Shown: one piece after another, positions 1 through 11,105 of the stretch | Layout: every line of letters begins with the position of its first letter | Numbering within the stretch: the stretch's first letter is position 1 | Assembly: GCF_033958435.1 (NCBI RefSeq) | Contig: NC_134167.1 | Location: 6,902,001 to 6,966,000 of the forward strand | Reading direction: 5' to 3' | DNA length: 64,000 bases | Source: Carettochelys insculpta | Lineage: Eukaryota > Chordata > Testudines > Carettochelyidae | Translations under genes and position numbers: made by a program | Notes under the pieces: generated by a model | Database searches by the model: none | The model's input: only the letters and a program-made list of their open reading frames with translations | Told to the model about the DNA's origin: nothing

Positions 1-500
1 CTCCCTGACGACCCTGAATGGACCCTGATGCCAATGGAGGTGGAGGTAGGAAGCATCCTGGGGACTAGCCCACTCCAGCCCGCGTCATGTGTTGTGGTCC
101 CCTTTCCCACTGACTGGCAGCTACTGACAGCTGCTAGTAGGGCTCTGGGCTGTGGTGGAGTGGGTGGGCCTATGCCCCTTTACCCCTCCATAAGGGGTGG
201 CAACCATCCCCCTCTCCAGATCTACCCAGAATTGTGGTCTGCTCCACCCTGCTGCAAGGAGCTGTGCCCTGCACTAACTGAGGCCATGCCATGATCGAAG
301 GCAAGTTCCTTATGTACTGTTTTGTTGCTGAGCCCTGTAGTGGCTCAATGGATTGTTTGTCTGCACAGCCCTGCTAAAAGGGGAGCTCAGCTTTGCACTA
401 ACAGTGACCCCACCTTGAAGCAGGGCAGCCCTCTGAAGTATTTGTCTGCTTGGCCCTGCTAAGAGGGGGATGAGACCTGCACTAACGGCTGCCCCCCCAT
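1..500. other. GC-rich unassigned tract, probably repeat
   Basis: Locally GC-rich, with two loosely related segments near 340-395 and 430-490 sharing TTTGTCTGC..GCCCTGCTAA..GGGG..CTTTGCACTAAC-like words, so an old degenerate tandem or dispersed repeat. The open frame 28-294 shows no recognisable domain and is not called as a gene. Confidence 0.35.
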
Positions 501-519
501 ACTGAACCAGGATGGCTCA

Positions 520-1240
520 CTGACTGTAGAGAAACAAAAAGCAGTCAAGTAGCACTTTAAAGACTAGCAAAATGGTTTATTAGGTGAGCTTTCGTGCGAC
601 AGACCCACTTCTTCAGACCATATCCAGACCAGAACAGACTCAATATTTAACACACAGAGAACCAAAAACAGTAAGCAAGGAGGACAAATCAGAAAAAGAT
701 AATCAAGGTGAGCAAATCAGAGAGTGGAGGGGTGGGGGGAAGGTCAAGAATTAGATTGAGCCAAGTATGCAGACAAGCCCCTATAGTGACTCAGAAAGTT
801 CCCATCACAATTTAAACCATGTGTTAATGTGCCAAATTTGAATATAAAAGCCAGCTCAGATGTGTCTCTTTCCAAAACGGTGCGATAATTCCTTTTCAGT
901 AACACACATACCTTCAGGTCATTGACAGAATGCCCCATTCCATTAAAATGTTGACTAACTGGTCTGTGGATCTGGAGTGTTTTGATGTCTGTTTTGTGCC
1001 CATTGACCCTTTGTCTAAGGGAGTTAGAAGCCTGTCCAATCTTTTTCTGATTTGCCCTCCTTGCTTACTGTTTTTGGTTCTCTGTGCCTTAAATATTGAG
1101 TCTGTTCTGGTCTGGCTATGGTCTGAAGAAGTGGGTCTGTCCCACGAAAGCTCACCTAATAAACCATTTTGCTAGTCTTTAAAGTGCTACTTGACTGCTT
1201 TTTGTTTTGATAGTGTATAGACTAGCACGGCTTCCTCTTT
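520..1240 (-). mobile_element. Penelope-like element fragment with inverted termini
   Basis: About 180 bp at the left (520-705) reappears as reverse complement at the right (about 1030-1215), including CAGTAAGCAAGGAGG and the AAAGTGCTACTTGACTGC end. Between them, the minus strand is open from about 1065 to 744. It reads IGQASNSLRQRVNGHKTDIK, then PVSQHFNGMGHSVNDLKV, the usual sequence order at the end of a GIY-YIG endonuclease of Penelope-like retroelements. Inverted terminal repeats plus 5' truncation are known for this class. The family call is my inference. Each terminus carries a hammerhead-like core. Confidence 0.6.
744..1065 (-). pseudogene. GIY-YIG-like endonuclease remnant of a Penelope-like element
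   Basis: The minus-strand frame is open for about 107 codons. It contains the LRQRVNxHKxDI and HFNxxGHSVNDLKV blocks typical of the distal GIY-YIG region of Penelope-like polyproteins, followed by a terminal tail ending QSNS and a stop at 744. No reverse transcriptase is present upstream because the frame runs into the inverted terminus. It is a truncated, non-autonomous relic. Confidence 0.5.
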
Positions 1241-1289
1241 GTTACTGTGACTGTAGAGAAGTATTGTAGCCTTCCCCCACGCATCCTAA

Positions 1290-1480
1290 CATTCAGCTCT
1301 ACAGTGTTTTTCTTACATAGAGCTCAAAATACTTTACAAAATGAGGGCAGTACAATCACACATACCCTTAAAAAACAAATAGGGAAACTGCAGAGGGAGA
1401 TGAAGGGACTTGCACACGGACATCCAGTGGATCAGTAGCACAGCTGGGAATAGACACAAATTCTCCTGCTTTCTAGCCCA
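1290..1480 (+). mobile_element. Old SINE/LINE 3' remnant
   Basis: ATAGAGCTCAAAATACTTTA, AGGGAAACTGCAGAGGGAGA and CAGCTGGGAATAGACACAAA resemble the same family as 46130-46375. Confidence 0.4.
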
Positions 1481-1499
1481 ATAAAACCATACTAGACAA

Positions 1500-1800
1500 C
1501 ATCAGAGAGGTAGCTGTGTTAGTCTATAAGGTGCCACAAGACTTCTTGTTGTTGAAGCTACAGACTAACAGATATTTTGGAGCATAAGCGTTCATCAGAT
1601 GCATGACTCGGGGGTGGTTTCAGAGTGGTATTTAAAGAGTGGGGTCCCAGTAAAGAGGCAGGGCCAGAGCTGGACCCCACTCTTTAAATACCCCTCTGAA
1701 ACCACCACCCCCACTCATGCATCTGATGAGGCAAGTCTTTGCCCACGAAAGCTTATGCTCCAAAATATCTGTTAGTCTATAAGGTGCCACGCTAGACATA
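1500..1800. mobile_element. Inverted-repeat element related to Penelope-like termini
   Basis: Two arms of about 130 bp face each other around 1660. TTAGTCTATAAGGTGCCAC occurs at both ends, and GGTATTTAAAGAGTGGGGTC (1627-1646) pairs with GACCCCACTCTTTAAATACC (1674-1693). The right arm contains CATCTGATGAGG...CCCACGAAAGCTTATGCTCC, a very common turtle/crocodilian repeat end. It is a near-perfect foldback. Confidence 0.6.
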
Positions 1801-1860
1801 CTAGACAACACAACTTCACATGTAGACGCTTACTGAAATTTTAGTACACTGCCAAAGATA

Positions 1861-2629
1861 ATGTCTGAAAAACCTGAGATTAATGTAATATCAATTTTCA
1901 TATTTAATTTAGTCAACTTTTAAAAAAATCTGAACTGGAATGCTACAGAAACCAGAGGATCTTGACAGTTTTAGGTCAGTTTATCATTAGTCACAGTGGT
2001 TCCATAATTTTGTGCTCAGGGAGTCAGAGCTAGGAATCTATAAGCATGTGGATAGTGAAGGGAATCAAAGCCCCATTCTTGTATGCACCTTAGGAGCGCT
2101 CTGTGGGCAGCTTTATGCACCCAAGTGGCAATGAGCTCTTTATCCTCATTTCAAGGTTGCACCGCAGTCTGCCAAAAATGTGTGATGCAAGAGAAAAATT
2201 TAAACTTGCAACATCACTAAGGTAGCTATTTCAAACAACCACATGAAAAGATACAGTAATTCAATTAAAATGAATGATACCAAAATTTTTCCTATGTTTA
2301 CCAGAGTCTTATTTTTTAAATAAATATATTGCATAAATTCAGATATAGCATCATTCTTTTTTTAGCTAAAAGAAAGAGTGATGCTGTACTGCAATTTATG
2401 CAATATATTTATTTAATTGCATAAATATTTATAAGGAGTTACAGAAAGCAAAGTAAGGTGATATGATTGCCATAAAGTTAAATCTATGAATTTAGTATGA
2501 AATACCTCAACATTTATCAAGTAGGTATAATCAAACCTAGTTAATTCATTTTACTCATCATAAAGTGGCTATTTGAGCAAAATCATCTCAATATATTGAG
2601 TATAACAACCAGTGTAAATATTTTAATCT
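1861..2629. other. AT-rich tract, one local inverted repeat
   Basis: No gene seen. A hairpin with AAATATATTGCATAAATT (2322-2339) inverted at 2393-2412 surrounds AGATATAGCATCATTC / GAGTGATGCTGTAC, a probable eroded foldback element of about 100 bp. Confidence 0.5.
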
Positions 2630-2855
2630 AAGGCAAAAACAATAAGTCCTGTGGTACCTTATAGACTAACAGAATTTTTGGTACATCAACTTTCGCGGGC
2701 AAAGACCCACTTTGTCAGATGCATCTGACAACATAGGTTTCTGCTCACAGTTCATATACCAAAAATTCTGTTATTCTATAAGGTGCCAGAGAACTTCTTT
2801 TTGTTTTTGGGGATACAGTCTAGCATGGCTGCCCCTCTGATACTTAATGTATGTC
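2630..2855. mobile_element. Second foldback copy of the TATAAGGTGCCA repeat
   Basis: Left arm (minus) has CCTTATAGACTAACAGAATT and GGCAAAGACCCACTTTGTCA. Right arm (plus) has AATTCTGTTATTCTATAAGG, then TCTAGCATGGCTGCCCCTCT. It belongs to the same family as 1500-1800. Confidence 0.55.
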
Positions 2856-2859
2856 AACA

Positions 2860-3838
2860 CTTAATTGGATGAAATAGAAGTCAAGACTATCCCACAATTA
2901 TTGTACTTTAAAAAGTTGAATGAAATTTAAGGGACCCCCTAAAATTACAGACATGCTAAACTCTTGAAAATCACTGGAGATCTCTTTATTCCAGATTTTG
3001 ACATTAGGAATAAAGCAAGAACTGAGGTAGTGGGGTAGTTCCTGGATCCCTGGTGAATTTAAAATTCAAACCCAAGTGATTTCAAACACCTACCTAAATT
3101 AACTTTCACACCTGTAAAACTGCACCAAACAGGCAACCTCAACTTTGTCTTCAAAGAGCATCTAGTAATGTACTTATACAAAAACCTCTAATATTTGCAG
3201 CAAGTCACATTAAACCAATACATGCAGAGTCACAATACTGCATCTTCACAGAAATACTAACACTTAACAAAAAAAAAAAAATAAAAAAAATAAAACCCTG
3301 AATAAAATAGCCACATCGCGATCTTTGAGCATCCACTTAATTCAATAAGCATAAAAATCCTCTGAAACAGCACTATTACTACTTACATTGATATATACAA
3401 CTACCAAAAATAATCTAACTGTTCTGACACAATAGGTGCAAAGCTCAAATTGGATGTGTGGTACAATTTGATTGGTGTGACCATTTATGTAGAGAAGCTG
3501 TTTGAAAGTTGTGAAATGCTCAGTTTCTAGAACAATATTCAGTTTTGGTTGCTTAGTTTTACCAATGTGTGAGAGATAGAGAGTTTTAAAAATATGAAGC
3601 TAGCTTTTGTTACCTGGAGTAAATGTTAATCTTTTCAACCTTAACTTTGAATAGTTTTGAGGAAGGGGCACATGGGTAAGTGGAGAATACAAACATATTC
3701 CTTTCAAGTTATCTCTTTGCCCTTCTGGAAGGAAAATATGATTTATTAATAATGGTGAGCTATGAGTCTATAGTGTTTGTGGGTTTAAGGTCTCTGCATT
3801 ATGGATTTACAATTATTCTTTGATACTTACTGGAAAAC
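2860..3838. other. AT-rich non-coding tract
   Basis: No gene or recognisable repeat apart from the A-rich run at 3269-3293. Confidence 0.5.
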
Positions 3839-4193
3839 CTGCTACTAAACAGAAAGTGCATGAGGCACCAAAATATAAAAAAGTCACAGGTTAAAATCAA
3901 AGCAACACATTTTCTAAGATGTAACTGATTTACATAAAGTCAAGCAATTACCTTGGTAAAACATACATTTTAAATAGCTGGTTACGTATTCACATGAAAT
4001 CAACATTTATATTCAAGTAGTCAGTTCTATTGATAACTTTGACTTACCTGGTCATCATCACAGAGGGAGGCTGATGGGAGAAACTCTCCGGTTGACCTCC
4101 CTTTCTCCTTGAAATATTGCAGAATACAGGAGTCGACTGCTGACTCTAGATAGTTCGATTTCGTGCATCCTTACTAGGTACGTGAAATCAAAT
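3839..4193 (+). repeat. 355-bp duplicated block, copy 1
   Basis: It aligns without net gaps to 5729-6083 (constant offset 1,890 bp), with about 24 mismatches by eye, so near 93% identity. It starts CTGCTACTAAACAGAAAGTG and ends in GTGAAATC(A/G)AAT. Its right third is part of a MITE with the GGGAGAAACTCTCC motif, which continues past the block only in this copy. This copy therefore looks like the original context. Confidence 0.9.
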
Positions 4194-4255
4194 GCCGGAA
4201 AATTGACACTGGCCACGTCAATCTTCCATGGAGTGAAGACATACCCTCAGCTCAA
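4066..4255. mobile_element. MITE fragment, GAGAAACTCTCC family
   Basis: It carries GGGAGAAACTCTCC, GTTGACCTCCCTT, AGTCGACTGCTGACTC and CATACCCTCAG. The same word order appears near 19268, 25353, 28447, 35056 and 47395. It overlaps the right end of the first 355-bp block. Confidence 0.6.
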
Positions 4256-4693
4256 TTTCAGGTGATCACTCTAACTGGACTGCCAGTAGAGCATTATGTC
4301 ATAACATCAAGAGGGCAGAGATGTGACTCTAAATTTCAGAGAAGTTAGTCACACTGCTCTGGGATCCAAAAAGCTCAATTTATTCCAGACTTCCCTCCTG
4401 AAGATGGGGTTGTCGCACTGATTAGTTGACCAGAGCATGGTGTAATGCTATAAGAAGGAGTAGGCAAAGACTTTGACTCTAGTTATAGGACTGTCAAATT
4501 GCTCAATTTAACAGAGAGCTCAGTGTCTCCTGATAGCAAGTGGAGATACCTTTCACCTTGATTACATGGCAGTCACTTCAGTAGGAAGCTAGCAGAGCAT
4601 ACTGTCAAAAGGACAAAACAGCACAGACTTGGATAGTGATTACAGGGTGGTCACAATGTTCAAGGTATTAAAAGGCTGAAGATCCTCATATAA

Positions 4694-5402
4694 GCTGTGT
4701 CTACACGTGCACGCTACTTCGAAATAGCAGCACTAACTTCGAAATAGCGCCCGTCGCGGCTACACACGTCGGGCGCTATTTCAAAGTTAACTTCGACGTT
4801 AGGCGGCGAGACGTCGAAGTCGCTAACCTCATGAGGGGATCGGAATACCGCCCTACTTCGACATTCAACGTCGAAGTAGGGACCGTGTAGACGATCCGCG
4901 TCCCGCAACGTCGAAATTGCCGGGTCCTCCATGGCGGCCATCAGCTGGGGGGTTGAGAGATGCTCTCTCTCCAGCCCCTGCGGGGCTCTATGGTCACCGT
5001 GGGCAGCAGCCCTTAGCCCAGGGCTTCTGGCTGCTGCTGCAGCAGCTGGGGATCCATGCTGCAGGCACAGGGTCTGCAACCAGTTGTCGGCTCTGTGTAT
5101 CTTGTGTTGTTTAGTGCAACTGTGTCTGGGAGGGGCCCTTTAAGGGAGCGGCTTGCTGTTGAGTCCGCCCTGTGACCTTGTCTGCAGCTGTGCCTGGCAC
5201 CCTTATTTCGATGTGTACTACTTTGGCGTGTAGACGTACCCTCGCAGCGCCTATTTTGATGTGGTGCCGCGCAACGTCGAAGTTGAACATCGACGTTGCC
5301 AGCCCTGGAGGACGTGTAGACGTTATTCATCGAAATAGCCTATTTCGATGTTGCTACATCGAAATAAGCTATTTCGATGTTGGCTTCACGTGTAGACGTA
5401 GC
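4694..5402 (-). mobile_element. 709-bp CpG-rich inverted-repeat DNA element, copy 1
   Basis: Termini are GCTGTGTCTACACGTG (left) and CACGTGTAGACGTAGC (right), imperfect inverted repeats followed inside by CTACTTCGAAATAGC-type palindromes. It is CpG-dense in an otherwise AT-rich region. It is reverse complementary to 37504-38212, which is also exactly 709 bp. The 121-residue minus frame 4714-5079 lies wholly inside it. Flanks TATAA/CATAG match only partly. It is non-autonomous; the superfamily is not certain. Confidence 0.8.
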
Positions 5403-5582
5403 CATAGTGCAATTGTTTGACCTGAGACCTGAATACAAGGAGATTACTATTCCCAGAGCCCTTTTTCTTCTCTTCCATCTTCAGAGACGTATATTTCTTC
5501 CTTCTCTTTGCCTGGAGCTCAGATGCTTTGTTCTTGTATTTGGAAGTTCTGTACATGGATGCATATAGAGCAAGATAAACAT

Positions 5583-6353
5583 TAAGACTACCATTACACT
5601 AGCATGTTTTCCCTGAAAAACCCTGGTTTTGTTGACAAAACTCATGGAGCGTGTACACACAAAATGGGATTTGTTGATAGTATCTAGACAAAACACAGCA
5701 CTTTTGCTGGCAGTGTTATGCCTCAAAGCTGCTACTAAACAGAAAGTGCATGAGGCGCCAAAATATAAAAAAGTCACAGGTTAAAGTCAAAGGAACACAT
5801 TTTCTAAGATGTAACTGATTCACATAAAATAAAGCAACTACCCTGGTAAAACATACATTTTAAATAGCTGGTTACATATTCACATGAAATCAACATTTAT
5901 ATTCAAATAGTCAGTTCTATTGATAACTTTGACTTACCTGGTCGTCATCACAGAGGGAGGTTGATGGGAGAAACTCTCCAGTTGACCTCCCTTTCTCCTT
6001 GCACTATTGCAGAGTACAAGAGTCAACTGCTGACTCTAGATAGTTCGATTTCGTGCATCACTATTAGGTTTGTGAAATCGAATCAGATTCTGTTGACAAA
6101 AAAGCTGTGTGTCTGCTCTGGGGATCTTCTCTCAACAGACAGGGCATCCACAACAATGGGCAGCCCTGTTTGCTGTGATTCTGGGTGCCTGTTTTGTTGA
6201 GAAAGCAGCCAGGCTGTCCAGCCACTCTGTAGACTGAGCGGAGCGCTCTCCCGATTGGCTTTTGTGTATAGCCGCACTCGGTCAACAGAAGTTTTGTCGG
6301 GAAATCTCTTCTGACAGTGATTTAAGTTGACAAAGCGCTGTAGTGTAACCATA
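5583..6353. mobile_element. TTGACAAAA-type MITE split by the 355-bp block
   Basis: The outer ends are inverted: TTACACTAGC near 5596 and GCTGTAGTGTAACCAT near 6335-6351. Internal TTGTTGACAAAA-type words occur on both sides (near 5628, 6090, 6300). Without the inserted block it would be about 415 bp. Ends are approximate. Confidence 0.5.
5729..6083 (+). repeat. 355-bp duplicated block, copy 2
   Basis: It is colinear with 3839-4193. It interrupts a different DNA element: left half 5583-5728, right half 6084-6353. The MITE half carried inside this copy stops abruptly at the block boundary, which suggests it was copied from the other location. Confidence 0.88.
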
Positions 6354-7081
6354 GCCTAGTACATGTCCCCAACTTCTCCCCCCCGAAAAAAAATTAGCTG
6401 TTTTATTAATTGTTTGAATGGAAACATTTTATTATACCATTAATTAGACAGGCCTGCATTTAGTTTTGCTAAGGATCTCAAAGGAGCTGCTTTATTTAAG
6501 TTTTCCTCACATCAATGCAGATTCTTTTCATTCAAAGTAGGTTATGCAAAAACCTGAGCATTACCACAGGGTTAAGGGGAACTTGAAAATAAGTGTAATG
6601 GGAACTGCATCCTCATTATAAATTGGTAACTCTGACCATCTGATTATGTTACTGTAATTCTACAAATGAATTTAGAAAGAGCAGAGATCTGGAACATTAA
6701 TTACAAAGATATCCATCATGCTCATCGTATTAACTTCCCAGCTTCACTGTCTGCTGACGTAATCCTCACCTCTAGTTACTGGAATCCTTCATTTCCCTGA
6801 CTGGTCTGAAGGCCAATCCATCCTGAAGAGACAATGGGGCAGGAGCACTCTCAGCCATGCACCGATCATTTCACCCCAGGACAGACAAAGAAGTAGCCAG
6901 GATGTGCATTGATTAGGGTCCCAAGCAGCCAGAGCCCTGTCCTGGCCTCAACATTTCCTGCCCAACTTGCTGCCCTTTTTTGTTCTTCCCCATCATTTCC
7001 ACCTTAGTCTTTCTGCTCCCAGCTTCAGCTTGGTCCCTATTTTGGCTTTCCATATAAACCTCAACCACTTATTGTTGCTCA

Positions 7082-7336
7082 GCCTTTCCTGCTCAGGCCC
7101 TTATCCCTCCTCTAGCATCACCTGAATATTTTACACTCTGCTCTGAGACCCTTTTCTGTCACCTCAGCCTTTCACAGACTAGCCATGAGCCCTCCTCTGG
7201 TATCACTTCGACATTTCCCTTACTGACCTGAGCCCTTCCTCCAGTGTCACCTCAGCCTTCCCCAGCTGGCCCTGTGTCCCTTCTCTGGTACCACCTCAGC
7301 CTTCCCACCCTGCCCTGAGCTGCTCCTCGGGTGTCA
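7082..7336 (+). repeat. Degenerate 44-bp minisatellite, six units
   Basis: Units at 7082-7120, 7121-7161, 7162-7205, 7206-7249, 7250-7293 and 7294-7336 (39, 41, 44, 44, 44, 43 bp). The common frame is CCTCAGCCTT...CCTGAG.CC..CCTCT.GT.TCA. Divergence is high, so it is old. Confidence 0.8.
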
Positions 7337-8501
7337 TTCCTGCCCTGTCCGCCCTTCCCCCCACAGCTCATTGATTTACCTCAGAACATTCCGCCTCAGT
7401 CCAAGCTAACTGCCACAGTCATCAGGGTCCCAGAGACATGAATAACGGCCCTAACTAGCACATTTAAAACTATAAACAGACGTGCATTTCCTATGCCTAA
7501 CACCACATACTAGAATGATACATGCAAAAAATAGGATCGTCAGACCCGGCAGATTATAACCTTCATGCTGTCCAGCCTTTGTGGCTAGGGCTGTTTTGGT
7601 AACTGGGTGGCACTAGGGCCAGAGCTGAACAGAACTCCCTCCAGAGGTACAAGGTTAAATTAACCTTCTTGGCCACAGGGCCCCCAACTGCAGTCTGTGA
7701 ACTCCATTCAGGCTATATGCAAATAGCTCCTGCTACAGGGCACACCTGGGCAGCTGCACACAAGAGAATAAAGGGCCACCCATCGAATTAGTGGAGCTGT
7801 GCAGGCGTGGCTCCACTGATTAGGTGTCTGGACCCTGGAGAAGATGCACCGGGAAGGTGAGGTGGTATGGCCTTGAGGGGGAGAATAGTGAGTATGTGGA
7901 GGGGGCATTTGTGTGAGGTGGGGGAAATAGGAGATGGTGAGGCAGTAGAGTGAGAAGATAGGACAAGGAAATTTTGGGACATTCGGGCCTGCAGTGACCA
8001 CAGAAAGAGGCAATCCAAAGCTGTGGCTGCCAGGGAGAGACAGCCTTACTTGCCAGCCTCAGCTCTGTGGCTGTTGTGGCAGGTGAGACTCCACCCTCCA
8101 TCAACCCCGCCCCCACTGCCCAGCCCATCTCAGCTGCTGTGGCAGGAGACAGCTTCCCAACCCCAGCATAGCAGCAGGTGTGGAGGTAGAAAGACAGCTC
8201 TTCCCAAACTGCAGCTAAAACATAATGGAAATCACTTGTTCAGACAAGTCATATATATGTCTACCACCTTTATCCAAAGCCTTCACCATAATGAGCTAAT
8301 GGTACAAACAACATTTGGAAAGATCATCAAGTTGCCTGCTGTTTCAACTCTGATTGAATTATATGGATGTGTTTTATAGCCCATAGAAATAATTATATGC
8401 AGAAGAGAGAAAATATCCTAATGCAATACCTTAAATTTTAAACCATACTAGAGTTATGTGGAAAGTCTGTTCATTCCCTCTTATGAAGAAGAATATACAG
8501 G

Positions 8502-8526
8502 GTGTGTGTGTGTGTGTGTGTGTGTG
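8502..8526. repeat. (GT)n microsatellite
   Basis: About 12 uninterrupted GT units. Confidence 0.95.
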
Positions 8527-8529
8527 AAT

Positions 8530-9955
8530 CTTTAGTGATAACACAAAGTACCATTGTTATAATACCAAGAGATACCAAAGAATAATTGTTCACAGAGGAC
8601 ATATTTAGATTTGTGTAAAGAAATCACATTCAAAATAGTTTTCAAACTTTGGACTTCAAGTAGTAGTCCTGCCTGAATTGCAGTGAAATATAGAGCTAGA
8701 AAACAAGACCCAAATGCACTTTCATAGGTGCTGCTTTGAATTCCTTCAACTTATCTCAGAATGCCTGTCATGTTTATCTAACCTTCTCCACAGTCCTATT
8801 ACCAAGCAACATTCATCTTGAATGATAGATAATGGATGATAATGTAATTTATTTGTCCTGGTGGTTGTGAATAATGGATTTATGGAATAGCTTATTATGA
8901 TAGCCTTCATGATAATAGAAGGGCCTGTTTTCTTATTCCTGTCCTCATGGCAATCCTCTGAATTCCCTTCTGTTCCCTTCCAACCTAACCCAAAGGATCA
9001 CTTCCACAGCCCTTACTTACTTTTGCACCTTTCTTGGGTATGTTGATGAGCATCACAGCCCTACAAAGCAAAGGAAATAAAGACCCATTGCAGTTGCTAT
9101 TGTGTGTTGCACAATCTAAATCATGCTTTGGCTTTGAGAATTTATTTATTTATTAATTTATTTGAGGGGGACAAAGTAGATAACAGCCACTTACATTTGC
9201 ATTGCAACCAGACTCCAATATGTTTTGTTCTCCTCCCTTGAATGCTAAAAAATCACCTCTGTGAAAGGAGCTAGAAGGTCCTGGGCCAGATCCTCACGGA
9301 CAGGCATCCAAATCACCAAAAACATCATTGAAATTAGTATTAATTAGTAATTTTTGTTAGCAGTTTTTGAAATACATTTATCTCTGGGGTAAAATATGAT
9401 ATCTAACAAAGCTAATGCATAGGGTTGGGTGCAAAACAGTAAAACTGTTTTGTGGAGGATTTTGCTATTTCAAAATCAGATTTCATCCTTGTTCAGAATG
9501 ATGTCCACAATTTTTGACATTTCTCTGTGAAATGGAATTAGTGATCTCCACCAACCTCTAAAGCAGCCTGGTGGGCTCCCCTAAGCTGGGGACCCTGAAA
9601 GCTGTAGAAGGCCTAGCTTCACAGTAATACATTTTATGGGCAGTGCTGGAACCAGGAACACTAAGAAAGAGCCCTGACTGACAAAGAGTCTTGGGCCTGG
9701 GAGCTAGAACTACCACAACTTCCAGGACCCCAATTTCCCATCACCCCACTGAACAGCCCAACAGTCAGCTCAGGATCCAGGCAGTTGAGTTGTCAGGTTT
9801 CTGATGGAATCCTGACTGGCAGGAAAATTTCCATTAGAAACACGCTTGTTTTCTTGTGGAATTTTGAAATTTGTGTGTAGTTGATGCAATCAAGCGGAAC
9901 TAATCACTTGTGTAACAAGAATATTAGACAACTAGTCCCACTTTTATCTGTGCAT
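8530..9955. other. Non-coding tract without recognised elements
   Basis: Mixed AT-rich sequence. Nothing supported between the GT and CA microsatellites. Confidence 0.5.
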
Positions 9956-9959
9956 GCAT

Positions 9960-9960
<1 letters not shown>

Positions 9961-9998
<38 letters not shown>
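9961..9998. repeat. (CA)n microsatellite
   Basis: 19 uninterrupted CA units after a GCATGCATG run. Confidence 0.97.
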
Positions 9999-10003
<5 letters not shown>

Positions 10004-10779
10004 CATAAAATAATTTGGGATCACTAATGAGACTGGATGATAGCGAGGATGATGGATTTTTGAAATTCTCCCTTGTTGGCTGCCCTCTGTGGTGAAACAC
10101 GGTAGCTATTTAACAGTGTACCTGAAAGTCAAAATATCTTTTGAAAATTGAATTAGCAACGTCTGAGGGAGGGAAGAATATGTGTTTGTCTGTGCATCTG
10201 TGTGCACGTGCAATATTTCTAGTGCTTAGTGCTAGAAGACGGGGCACTTGAGTTCTTTTTCTGGCTCTCTCTTTCATTTTCTGTGCCTAAATTTACCTTA
10301 AATATGTTTTAACAGTACTTCCCTGATAATCAGGGATATTGTGAGGCTAAATTAATGTTGTTCCCTTACATTAAAGGTGATGTATAATTGCAAAATATTA
10401 TTGTTATTCTGCTAAGTTTCAATACTAATAAATATTTCTGCCTAGTTCCAGTTTTAAAAAATTGAGAGCAATTATTCTAGACTTATTTTAAGTACGTGGG
10501 CGAGGCATGTGATTTATTGCCATTAACTTTCAGCCAAACATGCAAAAAATAGTGTAACATAATGGTCTCAAACTAATGTTTTTGGTTTTGAAACTCTTTT
10601 CCTTTTTTTTTTAATCTTTATAAACATAAGTATCTTCTGGAAAAGAATTAATAGTGTCTGTCCCAGAACAAGAAAAACAGGAGTAATGAGTAAGTAGTAG
10701 AGAGCTACACAGAATTTGTGCTTCTACTATATTAAAAAGGGACAAAATCCATTTAAAAAGAGGAAACAATTACCAGGAC

Positions 10780-10811
10780 TTTTTTATTTATTTATTTATT
10801 TATTTATTTAA
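10780..10811. repeat. (TTTA)n microsatellite
   Basis: About 8 TTTA units. Confidence 0.9.
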
Positions 10812-10959
10812 ATCATAGACATAATTCTTTTAAAGAAAAAAGAAAATCTCTTGTTCACTTATATATCATTCTTAAACTAGTATACCTTCAGTTTATATTA
10901 ATGAGCCAAAGGAGAGTTTCAAACCCTGTCATTCTACCCTCTTTCAAATATGCACACAG

Positions 10960-11105
10960 AGAGACAAAGGGAGTGAGGTAACACCTTTTGATGGACCAGT
11001 TTCTCGTGGTGAGAGACAAGCTTTCAAGCTTATCCAGAATTCTTCAGGTCTGGGAAATCCACTCAATAAAGGTGTAAATCTGTGTTTTATTTATACAACA
11101 AAAGA
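10960..11105 (-). mobile_element. Penelope-like-type 3' end fragment (minus)
   Basis: On the minus strand it contains CTTGAAAGCTTGTCTCTCAC preceded by CCAGACCTGAAGAATTC, a common reptilian repeat end related in style to the other GAAAGCTT-bearing ends in this window. Old and diverged. Confidence 0.35.
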
